Below are positions 46,599-58,277 of a DNA stretch of 64,000 nucleotides, piece by piece. How positions within the stretch are numbered: position 1 is the stretch's first letter; each line of letters begins with the position of its first letter. A model generated the notes under the pieces. That model did no database searches. It saw only the letters and a program-made list of their open reading frames with translations, and was not told the DNA's origin. A program made the translations under genes and the position numbers. This stretch comes from Mucor racemosus. Its lineage: Eukaryota; Mucoromycota; Mucoromycetes; Mucorales; Mucoraceae. The DNA lies in contig JAPEHQ010000007.1 of NCBI GenBank assembly GCA_027405735.1, positions 1-64,000 on the forward strand, given 5' to 3'.

Positions 46599-47586
46599 CA
46601 CTACGTTCGACCTGTGCTGCACAAGATGATTTCGTTGCGCCCAGGTGGGCTGCACACTATAGCCTAAGCTGTTGTGTCCATTGAATATGACTAAAAAAAA
46701 ATAACAAGATGCACATGGGCACAACAAAAGAAATTACACACAAGCACAACGCTAAGCCTATATGTGCAGAATTATAGATTATGTCCATGTGCATGACATT
46801 AATCCCATATGTGCATAATAGTAGAATTTCCCATAAGCATTATCATCATCCCTATTTGTGCAGCATAATAACAAAATCTGACCATGGGCATAATGAGCTG
46901 ATCGTATTGGGCATAAATTGGTTTGTATATGAACTATGAGCATCGTGCCTTTCTCAAAATTCCATTGCAGGTTTAACTGGAATGATGGGTTTTTAAATTA
47001 CATTTGCTTTTATTAATATAGATTATAGACAATAATACAATTTAATGCGTTGTTGATGTAGAGCAGTACATGCAAGAGCCAGCATATTTACGATTATCAT
47101 CATTTGTAAATATGTTTATAGCTATAATGTTTACAGCAACAATGGTTTTTGCTCGAGCATAAACATAAATAACATTTACTGCTTAAATTTATATGGAAGC
47201 CAAACCTAGGATTATATATGTTACTTTATCACGCATAAAATTTAAACAAATTAGCCTTCTTTAAACTTACTATTTTAGTTTACGATTGTCCGCTGTAAAA
47301 AGATTTGTTTTCAGTCATAGCTACGATCAATGCTATGTTTGATAGGCAATACATTAGATTATTCTTTTTTTTTGTTTCTATATTATTTGAAATGTTATTA
47401 CGTTTCTGGAACATTTCGTGAGTTTGTAACCAGTTCTAACTTTTGATTGAGTAGATATAAATATCATTACTGCCTTCGATTTGATCTGGTAATCATCAAG
47501 AAATACGTCCAACAATATAGTATTAAATGGATAAATGCTGATATTTGATTTTAAAATGCGGTTAAATGAAAATATCAGTCTCTAAT
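46599..47586 (+). mobile_element. Repeat A, copy 3 (uninterrupted)
   Basis: Begins CACTACGTTCGACCTGTG and ends with the 25-nt terminal sequence 47,562-47,586, whose reverse complement opens copy 1. Carries both LTR empty sites (46,890-46,894 and 47,505-47,509). Directly abuts repeat B copy 2. The best template of the A element in this window, about 0.99 kb. Confidence 0.75.
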
Positions 47587-50500
47587 ATAGGCTGATACCT
47601 ATAGTAAAAACATTAGTCTCTTTTCTTAACATGCGCATTCAGGTAAAAGAAAAGAATACCAGCGTGATAGTCCGATATGTCTTATGAAACGGTAAATTAT
47701 ATCCTTGAAATATGAAAACAAAAAGAGAGAAACAACACACGTAAAAAAAGGGTTTTCAAGGCTTTAGATCATTTAGCACAATTAAAACCCTGCTAAATTG
47801 CACATTTCAACTAATGTAAAAGCAGCATTACAGCGCATCAATCATAAATTAAATAAAATAGGCAATATCTGTTATTATAGAAACATACATTTTTCTACCA
47901 GAAAAACTGTCGTCTATCATATCATACATTCATTAAAAAGTTGCAAAAGTGAACTCGTAGAGCGACGCCATAATTGAGCATAGCAAGGTTGAAGACTAAG
48001 CCTCTCATACTATAGTATATACAGTAGTATATCTAAATTTTAAATAAAAAAGCGTTTTTTTATAACTTCTCTTATACTTAACCACATACGGTCTGAAAAT
48101 TCAGTTTTTGTAGCGGACATTTTCGGGGATCATTTTATCCTTACCAACACTCATGATTTTGATCAAAAAAAAGAAAAATCAAATTTTGATACCAAAATCG
48201 ACGTTTAAATATACTACATTGTGAGAGAAAATTGTAGCTATAACTAATACACATTTTATAAAAGCTTAATATGAAATGTTAAGTAATGAAAATTTGTACT
48301 TTTGGCCCAAAAACGGTTTTTTGGTTAAAGGATTTTCATGTGATATTTTGCAATAAAAATATTGTATATTTTTTATTGAACAAATAGAGCGTTAAATCCT
48401 GAATATGTGTATATTTTTTGTTTTTATAATTGGTAGTATAATTAACTCTAGATTTGCAAAATCAGAAAAAAAAATTTAAAAAATGTCAAAATTGATGATC
48501 TGGACAAAAATAATTTTCTAAATTAATATTCCGCTTATAAGCCTTGCAAGTCTTAAAAATCAGAGATTTTATAATACTTGAGAACTTTTTTAAGACTTTA
48601 CGGTGCTGTACCCACTTGCTTCAAGCTTATTACTGCAAACCGTTATACATGTTAATATTGTGTGGTAAGGTATTTAATAATAATATAGTTTTACTTTATA
48701 GTTATTGCGCTAGAAGTAATTTACAATAAGTTTTAACCTTACATCTCCAATATTATAATAAACATAAACATGGCCATCACTGGAACCTATTGCCGCCTTT
48801 TTGCCGTCTGTGTCCCAAGCCAATGCATTCAATGCTTTACCAGCAGAACCAACTGAAGTACTTATAAATGGTTCCTCGGTATTTGCATTCAGATTTTTAT
48901 AATAAATTAAATTGACTGATGATTCCATCTACAGTAGTATCAAATGTATAATCAGCCTGCTTTATGAAAAATGTCAATCTAAAATTAGAAGCATCGCATT
49001 GTCATTATTAGTATAAGTTATGAAAAGCTTGATTTTTAATAATAGAGCAATTAAATAAAAAACAAGACGATACTAATAGCATATGGGAAGTATTTGACAT
49101 CTAAGTTTAATGAAGTATGCTTTTAAACCCCTTTTAAAAAATCTGAGGTAAACACAACATCTTGGTCCTGTAATTTCTATCCATCAAAATGTTGCGATTT
49201 CCACTACGCAATGAATATATCTTTTGTCAATCTTGGCCTCGATGTACATTAGGTGTTAGTTTTTTACCAGCTGTATTGTCTTTGATTCATTAATATTCAG
49301 TTTATTGGACGATGATTTATAGCATTTCCAAAAAAAAAGAATAAATGCCTCAAGAGTTTTCTGCATATCAAATTATGCAATTTAAAAACAATGATTACAC
49401 TTAACTATGCTTTTTGAGCCTATTATTATTAATCAGAATAATTACTACTTTCATTCTGCAATAAAATTGAAGTAATTTTATAAAAATAAAATAAAAAAAT
49501 AAAAGCGCTGATAAATACAATTATAGTCTTTCCACGGTTTTATTGTGATTAAAAGAAATCTGAAGAAAAAAAGTGATATCTTCATAAAGTATGCTATATT
49601 TATAGGAATTGTAAAAAAGTGAATGTTTGTGTGTTGATGCCTATTTTACAGGTGTTCAATCATAATGTCTTTTATTGACATTCTTTTATAAAATACTTGG
49701 TTGAGATGTCGATACTTTGCTTGATATGATAGAATATCATTAGATGGATGTTGATCTTTCAACATTCCAGTTATAATTTAAAATGCAACTGAGCTTATTT
49801 TTATGGGATGTGATTCCTTATCTAGAATTACTGCAACTGCGATTTTATGAGCAGGAGTTTTGGAATATATTATTAATGCAAAATAAGTACAGCTTTATAT
49901 CATAGGTGTTGTGTTTTAGAAGGTTGTATTTTGATCAGGAATACTTCCTTTACAGGCACCAGCAATATAGAGTTTCCTCGTTATGCTTATTGGGATCTGA
50001 TTGGAACTCAGTCCTTATGGAGCGAGATTCTGGTATGAATCGAGATCAGTTATTTTTCTAAAATGACAATGGCGACTTTGGTCTATAAAAGGTGTCATTT
50101 CATTGCACATTCAAAAGTAAGCTTTGCTTTATATATTTACATTTACCCAGTCATTAAATGACATTACATTTATTATCCGTCATATCAATCAACCAACTTC
50201 ATCTTAATTTGATAGCATCACATTTTAGACTATTTTTTTATGTCCATTGATCTGAGCTCTCTTACACATTCATAGATATCTGTGTAAACCATATCTCTTC
50301 TATCTGTTCAATTTAACTAAAATACATTGAACAACGACATCGTACTTGATAAAACGCCCGACTTTATTACGAGTTAGCGCAACTAATTTGACGCTAGTTT
50401 AGCATCAGCAGCTGAATCAGATAAATTTGAGATTAGACGACCCCTTTTAATAGTTTTGCATGTCATGAGCTAATAATGGACCGTTATTATAGATACGCTA

Positions 50501-50770
50501 ATCAAGGATGGTGAGTTAACTCTAATAAACGAACGAGTCGATTAGCAGCATACAGTAAACAGAATATTAAAATTAAATATAGCAACTGAATGAGAAAAAG
50601 ATAATAAACCATGTAAATTAGCGTAATTAAATTGTTTCAAGCGTTTTGAACTGAACGCGCCTTTACTTTTAACCTATAAAAATTGATTTATTAGTAAAAT
50701 CAATTAACGAGTAATGATTATGATGTATCTTTGATAGTTGGTAGTAGTGATATACAAGTGTTGCATCCAC
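47587..50770 (+). repeat. Repeat B, copy 2 (longer)
   Basis: Inverted relative to 4433-6356, with about 1.4 kb extra in the middle (48,810-50,290) that copy 1 lacks. Includes the conserved short frame at about 47,800-47,985 and the dynein WD40 fragment. Ends approximate. Confidence 0.75.
48720..48960 (-). pseudogene. Cytoplasmic dynein intermediate chain WD40 fragment
   Basis: The minus strand reads NLNANTEEPFISTSVG, then ALNALAWDTDGKKAAIGSSD and GHVYVYYNIGD, the last WD40 blade of dynein intermediate chain. Just upstream, in another frame, VDGIISQFNL continues the homology, so one frameshift has occurred. No start, no upstream WD repeats, no downstream end. The 3' portion is also recognisable in repeat B copy 1. 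A captured or degenerated gene fragment, not a working gene. Confidence 0.7.
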
Positions 50771-51499
50771 AGATCTGGGTGCATTCCTTGATTAAGGTTA
50801 CGATAAAGTTTGATATGTTAAGCTTGTTATGTCAATACTCATCCTGGGTCACACATCCAAGGTCACAGTCTATAATTAGTGTTACAGTAAATCAATGTGG
50901 ATCATTGACTTACATCATATTCTTAGATAGTAAAACCCTAGTAATAGTTATAATTAATGTATATAAATACATCCAAAGGATGTATTGTTAATAAAAGTGG
51001 AATATTCTGGCAAGATTATTTATAAAGACTCTTTTGACATTTCAAAGCTCTACATTACTGTGTATTATGTTATAAAGCTCAGTTTATACAGGAATCTGGA
51101 ACTAGTGTGTGTCACCTAGACTTGATTGGATATATATATATATATATAAATAGACTCATTTTAGACGAGTCATATAATTAGAGAATGTGAATATAAAAAA
51201 AGATGTTTCGATCTTATAATAAAGCTCGTTAGTTTTAGTGTGCTCTTTCACTTTATAACAGTTTTCTTTTATTTTTATTAAATGATTTAGTACATATTTT
51301 AGCTTTGAGATTGATATAATCTCCTGGCGTAACACTTCACTTTTATAAATCCTTCAAAATCTGTGATTTTGTAGACTTTTTTTTGGGATCCGGTTTTACC
51401 ACCGTATACTTTCCAAGTTAAACCCGTTATTAGGCTAATGTTGTATGTTGTATTTTACACGTTACATGAAATAAGCTTTTGAATAATTAGCTATTATAC
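50771..51499. other. Intergenic, no gene seen
   Basis: AT-rich, with an (AT)n run near 51,131-51,148. The open frame at 50,731-50,991 has no protein-like features. Confidence 0.45.
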
Positions 51500-51705
51500 A
51501 GTCAAACCTTAATTTTTGTATGAAGTGTTGATATCTTCACCTTCTCACAGCTGCTTGGAATATTTAAACAGCCGCGTCCGGGCTGTCCGGTAATTTTTTT
51601 TTAGAAGTTTAAAGCTTGGAAATATTATTAGATGGCCGCGTCAGAAGATTGTTCGGCATTTTTTTGGACGAGCGACCTCTGGCAAAAAAAAAAATGGATC
51701 ATATA
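51500..51705 (+). mobile_element. Second Tc1/mariner- or pogo-like terminal fragment
   Basis: Starts TACAGTCAAACCTTAATTTTTG at 51,497 and matches 17,259-17,465 in reverse. Includes the GC-rich core GTCCGGGCTGTCCGGT. No transposase nearby. Confidence 0.5.
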
Positions 51706-53675
51706 TTCAATTTGCAATCAGTCAAGCGTTCCGTTTCATTTATGCAACACCTTGTCTCATTCCTTATATAAATACTACCAAAAACTTATTACAAGACCCC
51801 TTGCAGATTTATCTGTCTTGTTACACTTTCTTTGATTTTATTTATTCAGTAATAAATATCTAATTCACAAATAAGAACATCAATCTTCATTAATCCAGTG
51901 ATCACCAATTTATAATAACAAGAATAATATCTAAAATAAGCATATTATCTGTAATAATTTGATCCATACATTCATTAAGTTCAAAATTAAATATTACATA
52001 ATGCTCCTAATTTACATATAATCAATCATAGGTATTAATCATATACTAGTAATGGCAATTACAATTAATAATACCAACGTCACTTCCCAATCATAGAATC
52101 AAAGTCATTTATATAATCTTTCATATTATATATCCAGATTGGCAACCAATTGATCTATTACATTATCCACCTCTGTTTTTAGCCCAAAATTACAAATCAT
52201 TACACAGTTTATAATAAAAAAAAAACCCCTCTTTTTTAAAGTACACTCAGGGGTTTATGGATGTGCCAAAAAAAAAAAAAAATTGTGGATCTAATATCTT
52301 TTTTCTTAGTTTTATCTTTTTAATGTGAGCCGAAAAAAGTAAGTACAGTATGATAGTATGTAGTTCTACTTTTGGTTATAATACTTACACCATTTTATGA
52401 AGTTGTCTTTATCTCATTCATGAAAGCCTTTCGTTCATAAAGTCTTATAATAATTATGATGCCTGTTTATTAACAGCTTTCTTACTACGTTATAAGCTAA
52501 CATAATGGGGCCCTGGTTGTTGATTTAATGTCCTTAAAAATACCCAATGGATAAATAATTAATATTGTTTTATATGAATAGAAGCTGACTTGATTTATAT
52601 TAGCCAAACCATATAAATGCTGTCTACGTAAGGTAATGGCTATTCTTTTAAAATATTATCTTTATATTGAAATAAACTAATCCATAATTATTTGGCCTTT
52701 AAGCTTCCTGTATCTTCTCTGGTAAAAATCTCGATTACCCCCTGGTTGTTGTTTGAAAGTAATAAGGGCAGAATAAATCCTGCAAAAATGTGTTGGTTAT
52801 CAATTTATAAATTTAGATACCTGGTATACATTGGGATATATTACTCTGAAAAGTCCTTTATTTTGAAGTGCAACGTTCTTAATGTATAACGGGTTCATCC
52901 TCTTTGAAAGGCTTGTCTGACAGCTTCTATATCTAACGATATGCTCTATGATTGTGTTATTCGTAGTATTGTAAGGGTAACATTATGGAAAAATAATGTA
53001 AATATACCGTAACTGGTAGTTGACATGTGGTCAACCTTAAATTTTCAATAAATCATGAAAAAATCTATTGACTTTAACTACCATTATCTCAAATTTTTAT
53101 TAAGTGAACACAAATAATCATAGAATTCAGTGGAAAACCGACAATACCAACAGTAAATATCTTGATCATGTTATTTAAGGTAATATTGAAAACCTCAGTT
53201 CAAGAAAGAAGCACAAAATATCAAATAGAAGGGCTTAAAATTATTCTTCAAATAAAAACTATTATATACTTCTTTCATCCGTGAACGGTGGTCTCTAATC
53301 TTCAAACCTACATGCCCAAGAAAAATTTACGTATCAAACGCCCAGATTTCATCATGTGTTTAGGATTCAACACAGTTTCAATGCTTATCCCCTGAGGATA
53401 GATGTTTAGCAATGTAAGTGATGGAGATACCATCACAAAAAAATCTCGAAGTGATATCAAAAACAGATAAAGGAAACAAAACTACGTTTTTCGTTTTCAA
53501 AAACGTGCAAATGGCACTGCCAGACAATTTTTTATTTACGAAATGATTATAATTTGTTTTATGATAATAACTTTTTTTCTATATTGTTGGATGGGAAATG
53601 TGTGTAGAAAATATTATAATTTTCAAAATAATAATGATTTAATCACACAAATAAATCAACTTGCTTGCATCAGAT
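51706..53675. other. Intergenic, no gene seen
   Basis: About 2 kb AT-rich. A small inverted repeat lies at 52,225-52,256 (ACCCCTC ... CAGGGGT), possibly a transcript-end hairpin. Nothing else supported. Confidence 0.45.
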
Positions 53676-54062
53676 TTAATTGAAAGACCACTTGACATCA
53701 AGTTCACCTTTACTCTCCTTACCGAGCTTCTTGAAAGCAGTAGGAGAAAGATCAATGTCGTGTTTTCCACAGCCCTCACAGGTATCAATAATCTTGACAG
53801 TGACAGATTTGTGACCAGACTCGACCTTGACCTTTTCACCACAATACTTCTTCTTCATAATTTTTTCACTCAATGCAGCGACTAAATCGTCATTGTCAGC
53901 CTTACCACCACAAGATGGCTTACCAGACTTCTTGACAGAATAAAAGGTAGCGGTACCAGAGTAGCTGGAACTACGAGCTTCAATAGCAGCAGCTTGACAA
54001 ACAACAGCAAAAGCAGCCAGCAAAGCAGTGGCGATCAAAACAAGAGTGTTGGAGTGGAGCAT
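53676..54062 (-). CDS. Small secreted double-psi beta-barrel (RlpA/expansin-like) protein
   Basis: 128 aa, single exon. Signal peptide: MLHSNTLVLIATALLAAFAV with a cleavage-like VCQAAA. Mature part: SGTATFYSV, SCGGKADNDDLVAALS, CGEKVKVES, SVTVKIIDTCEGCGKHDIDL and SPTAFKKLG, then DVKWSFN. This is the DPBB fold of RlpA-like/barwin-type fungal secreted proteins, with the Asp after KIID and four cysteines in disulfide-like spacing. No cellulose-binding module. Likely cell wall or extracellular; in plant-associated fungi such proteins can be effectors, but nothing here shows that. Confidence 0.85.
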   Translation of the reverse strand: MLHSNTLVLIATALLAAFAVVCQAAAIEARSSSYSGTATFYSVKKSGKPSCGGKADNDDLVAALSEKIMKKKYCGEKVKVESGHKSVTVKIIDTCEGCGKHDIDLSPTAFKKLGKESKGELDVKWSFN

Positions 54063-55451
54063 TGTTTAGTATGAAATTTAAGACGACCAGCGTTAGATTG
54101 GAAGGATTAGATGATTGTAATAATGAAGAAAATAATTAGTTACTGTCAATTCCATGCCTTTTATTTATATGTAAATCAATTGATTGTCAATTATTCTAAA
54201 AAGACATGTTTCTATCAAATTCGGAGATGTTCAAAATTCAAATGTTTACTCCATGAGGTACCCTTGTTTTTCTTTTGTGATTTAGCTCGACAGCACGTTT
54301 TCGAATCACTAAAAAAAAAGACGTGCTTGAACAAGATGTAGAGAAAAGACACGTAGAAGCATGTCAATGGCAATATAAGTCATATAACAATTATAAATAT
54401 GGAGCACCTGAGGATAACCAAGGCATTTTCAATTGCAATTGCAATTAATACAGTTCAATTAAGAAAATCAATCATCAATTTTATATAGCCTAGTTAATGC
54501 TATAATTGCGGAAAGCAGAAAAATACTTTTTTACGCCCGGGCCATGGATCACAATAAGATTTTTGTATAGACAACAAGAATGATTTTTGTGAGACCATGG
54601 TCCATCATCAACTAATGTGGGACCCACAAAATAATAATAATAATAATAAAAAAAAAAAAAGAGTTAATACACACATTTGACACACAATTGAACTGAACCA
54701 ATGAGTCATTCACCTTATCCTACCATAAGAATAAAACTTAATAGCATGCTTTACATTTTCTTAATTTGGTTTTCACGTAAACAACTATAGCATCTACAGA
54801 ATATACCTCGTTAAAAACTTATGAAACCTCCTCTCCGCTCAAAACTGTTTTTTTTTTTTTTTTTTTTTTTTTGTAAACACAATATGTCGGATAATCACTT
54901 TTTGAAGATCCAATCCAAAAATTTACAACATGGAGCAAGGAAATAAAGTAATATGCAGTGAAATACTTTGAAACACCAAATGCTTAGAACCAGGAAGCCC
55001 CCCATTGATGCATAAATCATTGGTATAATATGCATTTATTATACAAATACGTATAATTTATCCAAAAGCGTTTTGTTTATTTCTTCATTTCTGACAGCTG
55101 CACTATTCCTATTAAGGATATTGATTCTATAAACTATAAAAATTATAAACAGAGAATCGGTAGCTGAACAATGCTGCATTACTTTTTGGTCCCACGATTA
55201 ATTGGTAAAACTTTTTAAGGTACCTGGAGGTGCCAACAAATTAATTTGAAACAAAATAATGATTGACATTTTAAGCACTAAAAATTTATTGGAATTGGGC
55301 ATTTTTTATATATCATGATTGCATTTTATGTTAGATAATCGTAGTATTCATTCAAAGATTTCGATATTTTTTGAATATTTTCTATTTTCCATATTTATTT
55401 TTATGCATAAAGATTACAAAAAGAGAAATAGAACTGATTATTCGTTTCTAG
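54063..55451. other. Intergenic with hairpin and homopolymer
   Basis: Contains an imperfect inverted repeat at about 54,537-54,604 (GGGCCATGGATCACAA and GTGAGACCATGGTCC) and a T-run of about 26 at 54,848-54,873. No gene supported. Confidence 0.45.
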
Positions 55452-56168
55452 ATGCTTTGCCTCGGTAATGTCAAAGTCGCGTTGTTGCAAGAAATGATAA
55501 ATATCATGATAAGTCTAGAATCGTCTTTTTTTGTTTTCTTCCCAGGGTATGTCAATCTAAATGTCAAAATCCGCGGCAGACAAAGCCAATATGCTCGTAT
55601 AGGTTTAGTTGAAGATTATAAAACTTTCGCGCGTTTATGTGGTTCCCCAAAAAATAATGCGTACTATAAAAAAAAAGTGATACGCTCTCATATCTTGTAT
55701 ATATTGGTACAATATTGTTTCACATCTAAGCACAATGTATACCATGCCCCTCCTTCACAGGGTAGTATTAAATTAAACGAGCATAATCTGCTCGAAATCT
55801 TGTCAAACCATGTTAAAGTAAGCATCATTCTGATATATGCTGAATATTGTCGTGTGCTGGATGGACACTGTCCCTGCACATTTCTGTATTCACGTAATCG
55901 AGAATATATTAGTATCAAATGCAATACAGCAAAGTCATACTCGGCTCATGCGCAAAAGAAAAATGTATCAAGGAGTAAATACTACAATGTCTTACATACG
56001 AATAATCATAATGTATGTTTATCAATAGAATCTTACTCAACCAGAGTATGCAGGTTCGCTATCACTTGTGGTGATTGTGAAATAAGAGAAAACGAAAGAA
56101 TTAGCACAAGGTGCGATATCATCCAAGTGATGCACTCTTATCTGCTGTGCAATCGTAACCTGTCGTGA
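55452..56168 (+). CDS. Unidentified 238-aa open frame
   Basis: Long open frame (VNLNVKIRGRQSQYARIGLV, SIKLNEHNLLEILSNHVKV) that is slightly more GC-rich than its surroundings. Rich in Cys, His, Tyr, Asn; no signal peptide or known motif. An antisense frame of 78 aa overlaps. Could be a lineage-specific gene, a transposon remnant or chance. Confidence 0.25.
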   Translation: MLCLGNVKVALLQEMINIMISLESSFFVFFPGYVNLNVKIRGRQSQYARIGLVEDYKTFARLCGSPKNNAYYKKKVIRSHILYILVQYCFTSKHNVYHAPPSQGSIKLNEHNLLEILSNHVKVSIILIYAEYCRVLDGHCPCTFLYSRNREYISIKCNTAKSYSAHAQKKNVSRSKYYNVLHTNNHNVCLSIESYSTRVCRFAITCGDCEIRENERISTRCDIIQVMHSYLLCNRNLS

Positions 56169-57290
56169 AGATCCGATAAAAAGAGTGAATTGCCACTTCT
56201 TAATACCACGGACAGTGATACAAGGTCCAGATCGTCAACCCTGACATTCATATTAAACAAGACAAACACAAGACACTAAGTGAGGCAATGAGGAACAGTT
56301 ACTTTTATCTCTACACGACATGGAATGCCATTAAACTTAATCTTGCCCTTATAACTTGTTGCTTCTTGCAATAATTGCGAAATGTGATACCAATCGATTT
56401 TCTTTTGGCGCGTTGCTTTATAACCCCCCCCTCCCTCAAGAGGCGTTCAGAACATACTTTCAGTTTGTACCAAAAATCTGAAAAATACAGTAATTATATC
56501 ACCTTTGACATGCGTTATTTAGACTCCCCAAATGATCATTGTATTTTGTATTCATGTATATCAAAATATTTGCATACAACAGCAGCCTCGGTTGATGAAC
56601 CGAGAAAATCATAAGCCTGCTCCGAACAATTCTGTTTTTATGCATTGGCAAGCTGAATTATTTAACAATATTTATATATATATATAATATACATGATTTG
56701 AAAAATTGCCAAACCTATGTATACTCAGAATAACTCTTAATTCAATTGAATTTTATGATAAATACAAATTTTATCATAATAGAATAATCCTTTAATGATT
56801 GCAAGTAATCGATTTGAAATTTCTTAATTTGCAGCTAAATTATTACATTGAATAACTGTATGTATAAAAAATTAAGCATTTCTTTATCGATAGTGCAGAA
56901 ATACAACATATAATAGTATTACATAAGATAATCCTTTGTTGCATTTGCATATTTGACCTCAACCACGTATTTTAAACATTTTGGTTGATAAACAGGCATT
57001 CACCGAAATGTACAAATCACTAGAGCCGAGATTTGCATATGAAAAATCAGTTGGCTTCATACCATACAACACTCTACAAACTCTTTTATACATGCAATCT
57101 TGGAAAATAAGGAAACTGTACGCCTGTAAATCTATTCTGCATCCTTCAAATGGTGTCAGGAACATGTATGATACTCAAATGCGGATACAAACTAGTCACA
57201 TCATTTAGTGTCCTTGGACATGTTTCCTCTCACTAATCATCCAAAACGGCATATTTTCTACTCTTTCTTACAGAAATATAAAGCCTTGAC
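56169..57290. other. Intergenic before MOB2
   Basis: 1.1 kb with a C-run at 56,425 and an (AT)n tract at 56,672. The small ORF at 56,981-57,208 is not supported as a gene. Confidence 0.45.
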
Positions 57291-58277
57291 ATGATGAATT
57301 TCTTAGGCTTTAGGTAACAAACAGTTTGAATAGTAATATAAGTAATAAAATGACTGATCACAAACAAAAAGCTTTGGTAAAAAAGGAAACAAAGCTTCCA
57401 AACACAAGTCTGCGGCTTCTTCAGCTTCATCTTTAGCAACTAATAATAGCAGTGCTCATGGTAACTCAAGCCAACAATACCAACAACATCAGCAACAGAA
57501 ACCTCTGTATTTATCGAGCCCTCAAGTAAATAATATGCTTGTGAGGGGTAATTTTAAAACAATTACAGAATTACCAAGATATGTCGATATCAATGAATGG
57601 TTGGCGTTTAATAGTACAGTATTCTCTCTTGTCGGCTTATCGTATTCAATTTTACTAAAAAAGCATGTTTATAATGGTAGCATTCGAATTTTTCAATCAT
57701 ATCAACTTGTTTTATGGAACAATTACAAATTTTTGTACGTCTCAAACATGTCCAACCATGTCTGCTGGTCCAGGGTAAATTTTGTTAAAATGATTAGATA
57801 GGGAAAGCGAGATTTAACGTTGATTTTATTCGGGTAGCGTTGAATATACATGGTCGGATTCTTTATCGAAAAAAGTCAAATTACCAGCACCTCAATATAT
57901 TGACTACATGACAAGTAGTCTAGAAAGTACATTAAACGATGAATCAATATTTCCAACCAAAGCAGGTAAATTTATGTAAAAAAAGAATTCATGTAAACAT
58001 TCTGTTGATCTTGTTCTTTTATTATCAAGGACCCGAATTTCCACGTGAATTACCCTCTGTTGTAAAAAAGATGTTTAGCCAAATGTTCAAGCTATTTGCT
58101 CATATATATCATGTTCATTACGATAAAGTAATGTGTCTGAATGAAGAGCCTCATTTCAATTCTTTATTTGCTCATTTTATATCATTTGCAAGAGAATTTG
58201 ATTTACTTGATAGAAAAGATGTTCAACCTTTGAATGAATTGATTGATGTTATGTCCAAGAATGGTGTTATTTGTTAA
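57291..58277 (+). CDS. MOB2: MOB2 kinase activator
   Basis: 244-aa Mob/phocein protein that binds and activates NDR/LATS kinases of the Cbk1/Orb6 type, controlling polarity, cell separation and wall growth. Five exons: 57,291-57,313; 57,372-57,613; 57,681-57,774; 57,838-57,965; 58,030-58,277. The short first exon gives MMNFLGF joined to [13 protein letters not shown] and removes an apparent frameshift. A Ser/Asn/Gln-rich stretch precedes the fold. Core: [97 protein letters not shown]. The zinc site is complete (two Cys, two His). LVRGNFKTI with no FRP-type N-terminus favours MOB2 over MOB1. Intron 2 starts with an atypical gtacag donor. Confidence 0.9.

Noticed and set aside
53661..53885. + strand ORF opposite the secreted DPBB gene
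   Set aside because: Antisense shadow of a gene with signal peptide and conserved fold.
56981..57208. 75-aa + strand ORF upstream of MOB2 as an extra MOB2 exon
   Set aside because: No similarity to Mob N-termini, and the 57,291 start already gives a complete protein.
57350..57380. Frameshift in MOB2
   Set aside because: Explained by a short upstream exon with canonical GT-AG intron; all phases then close.
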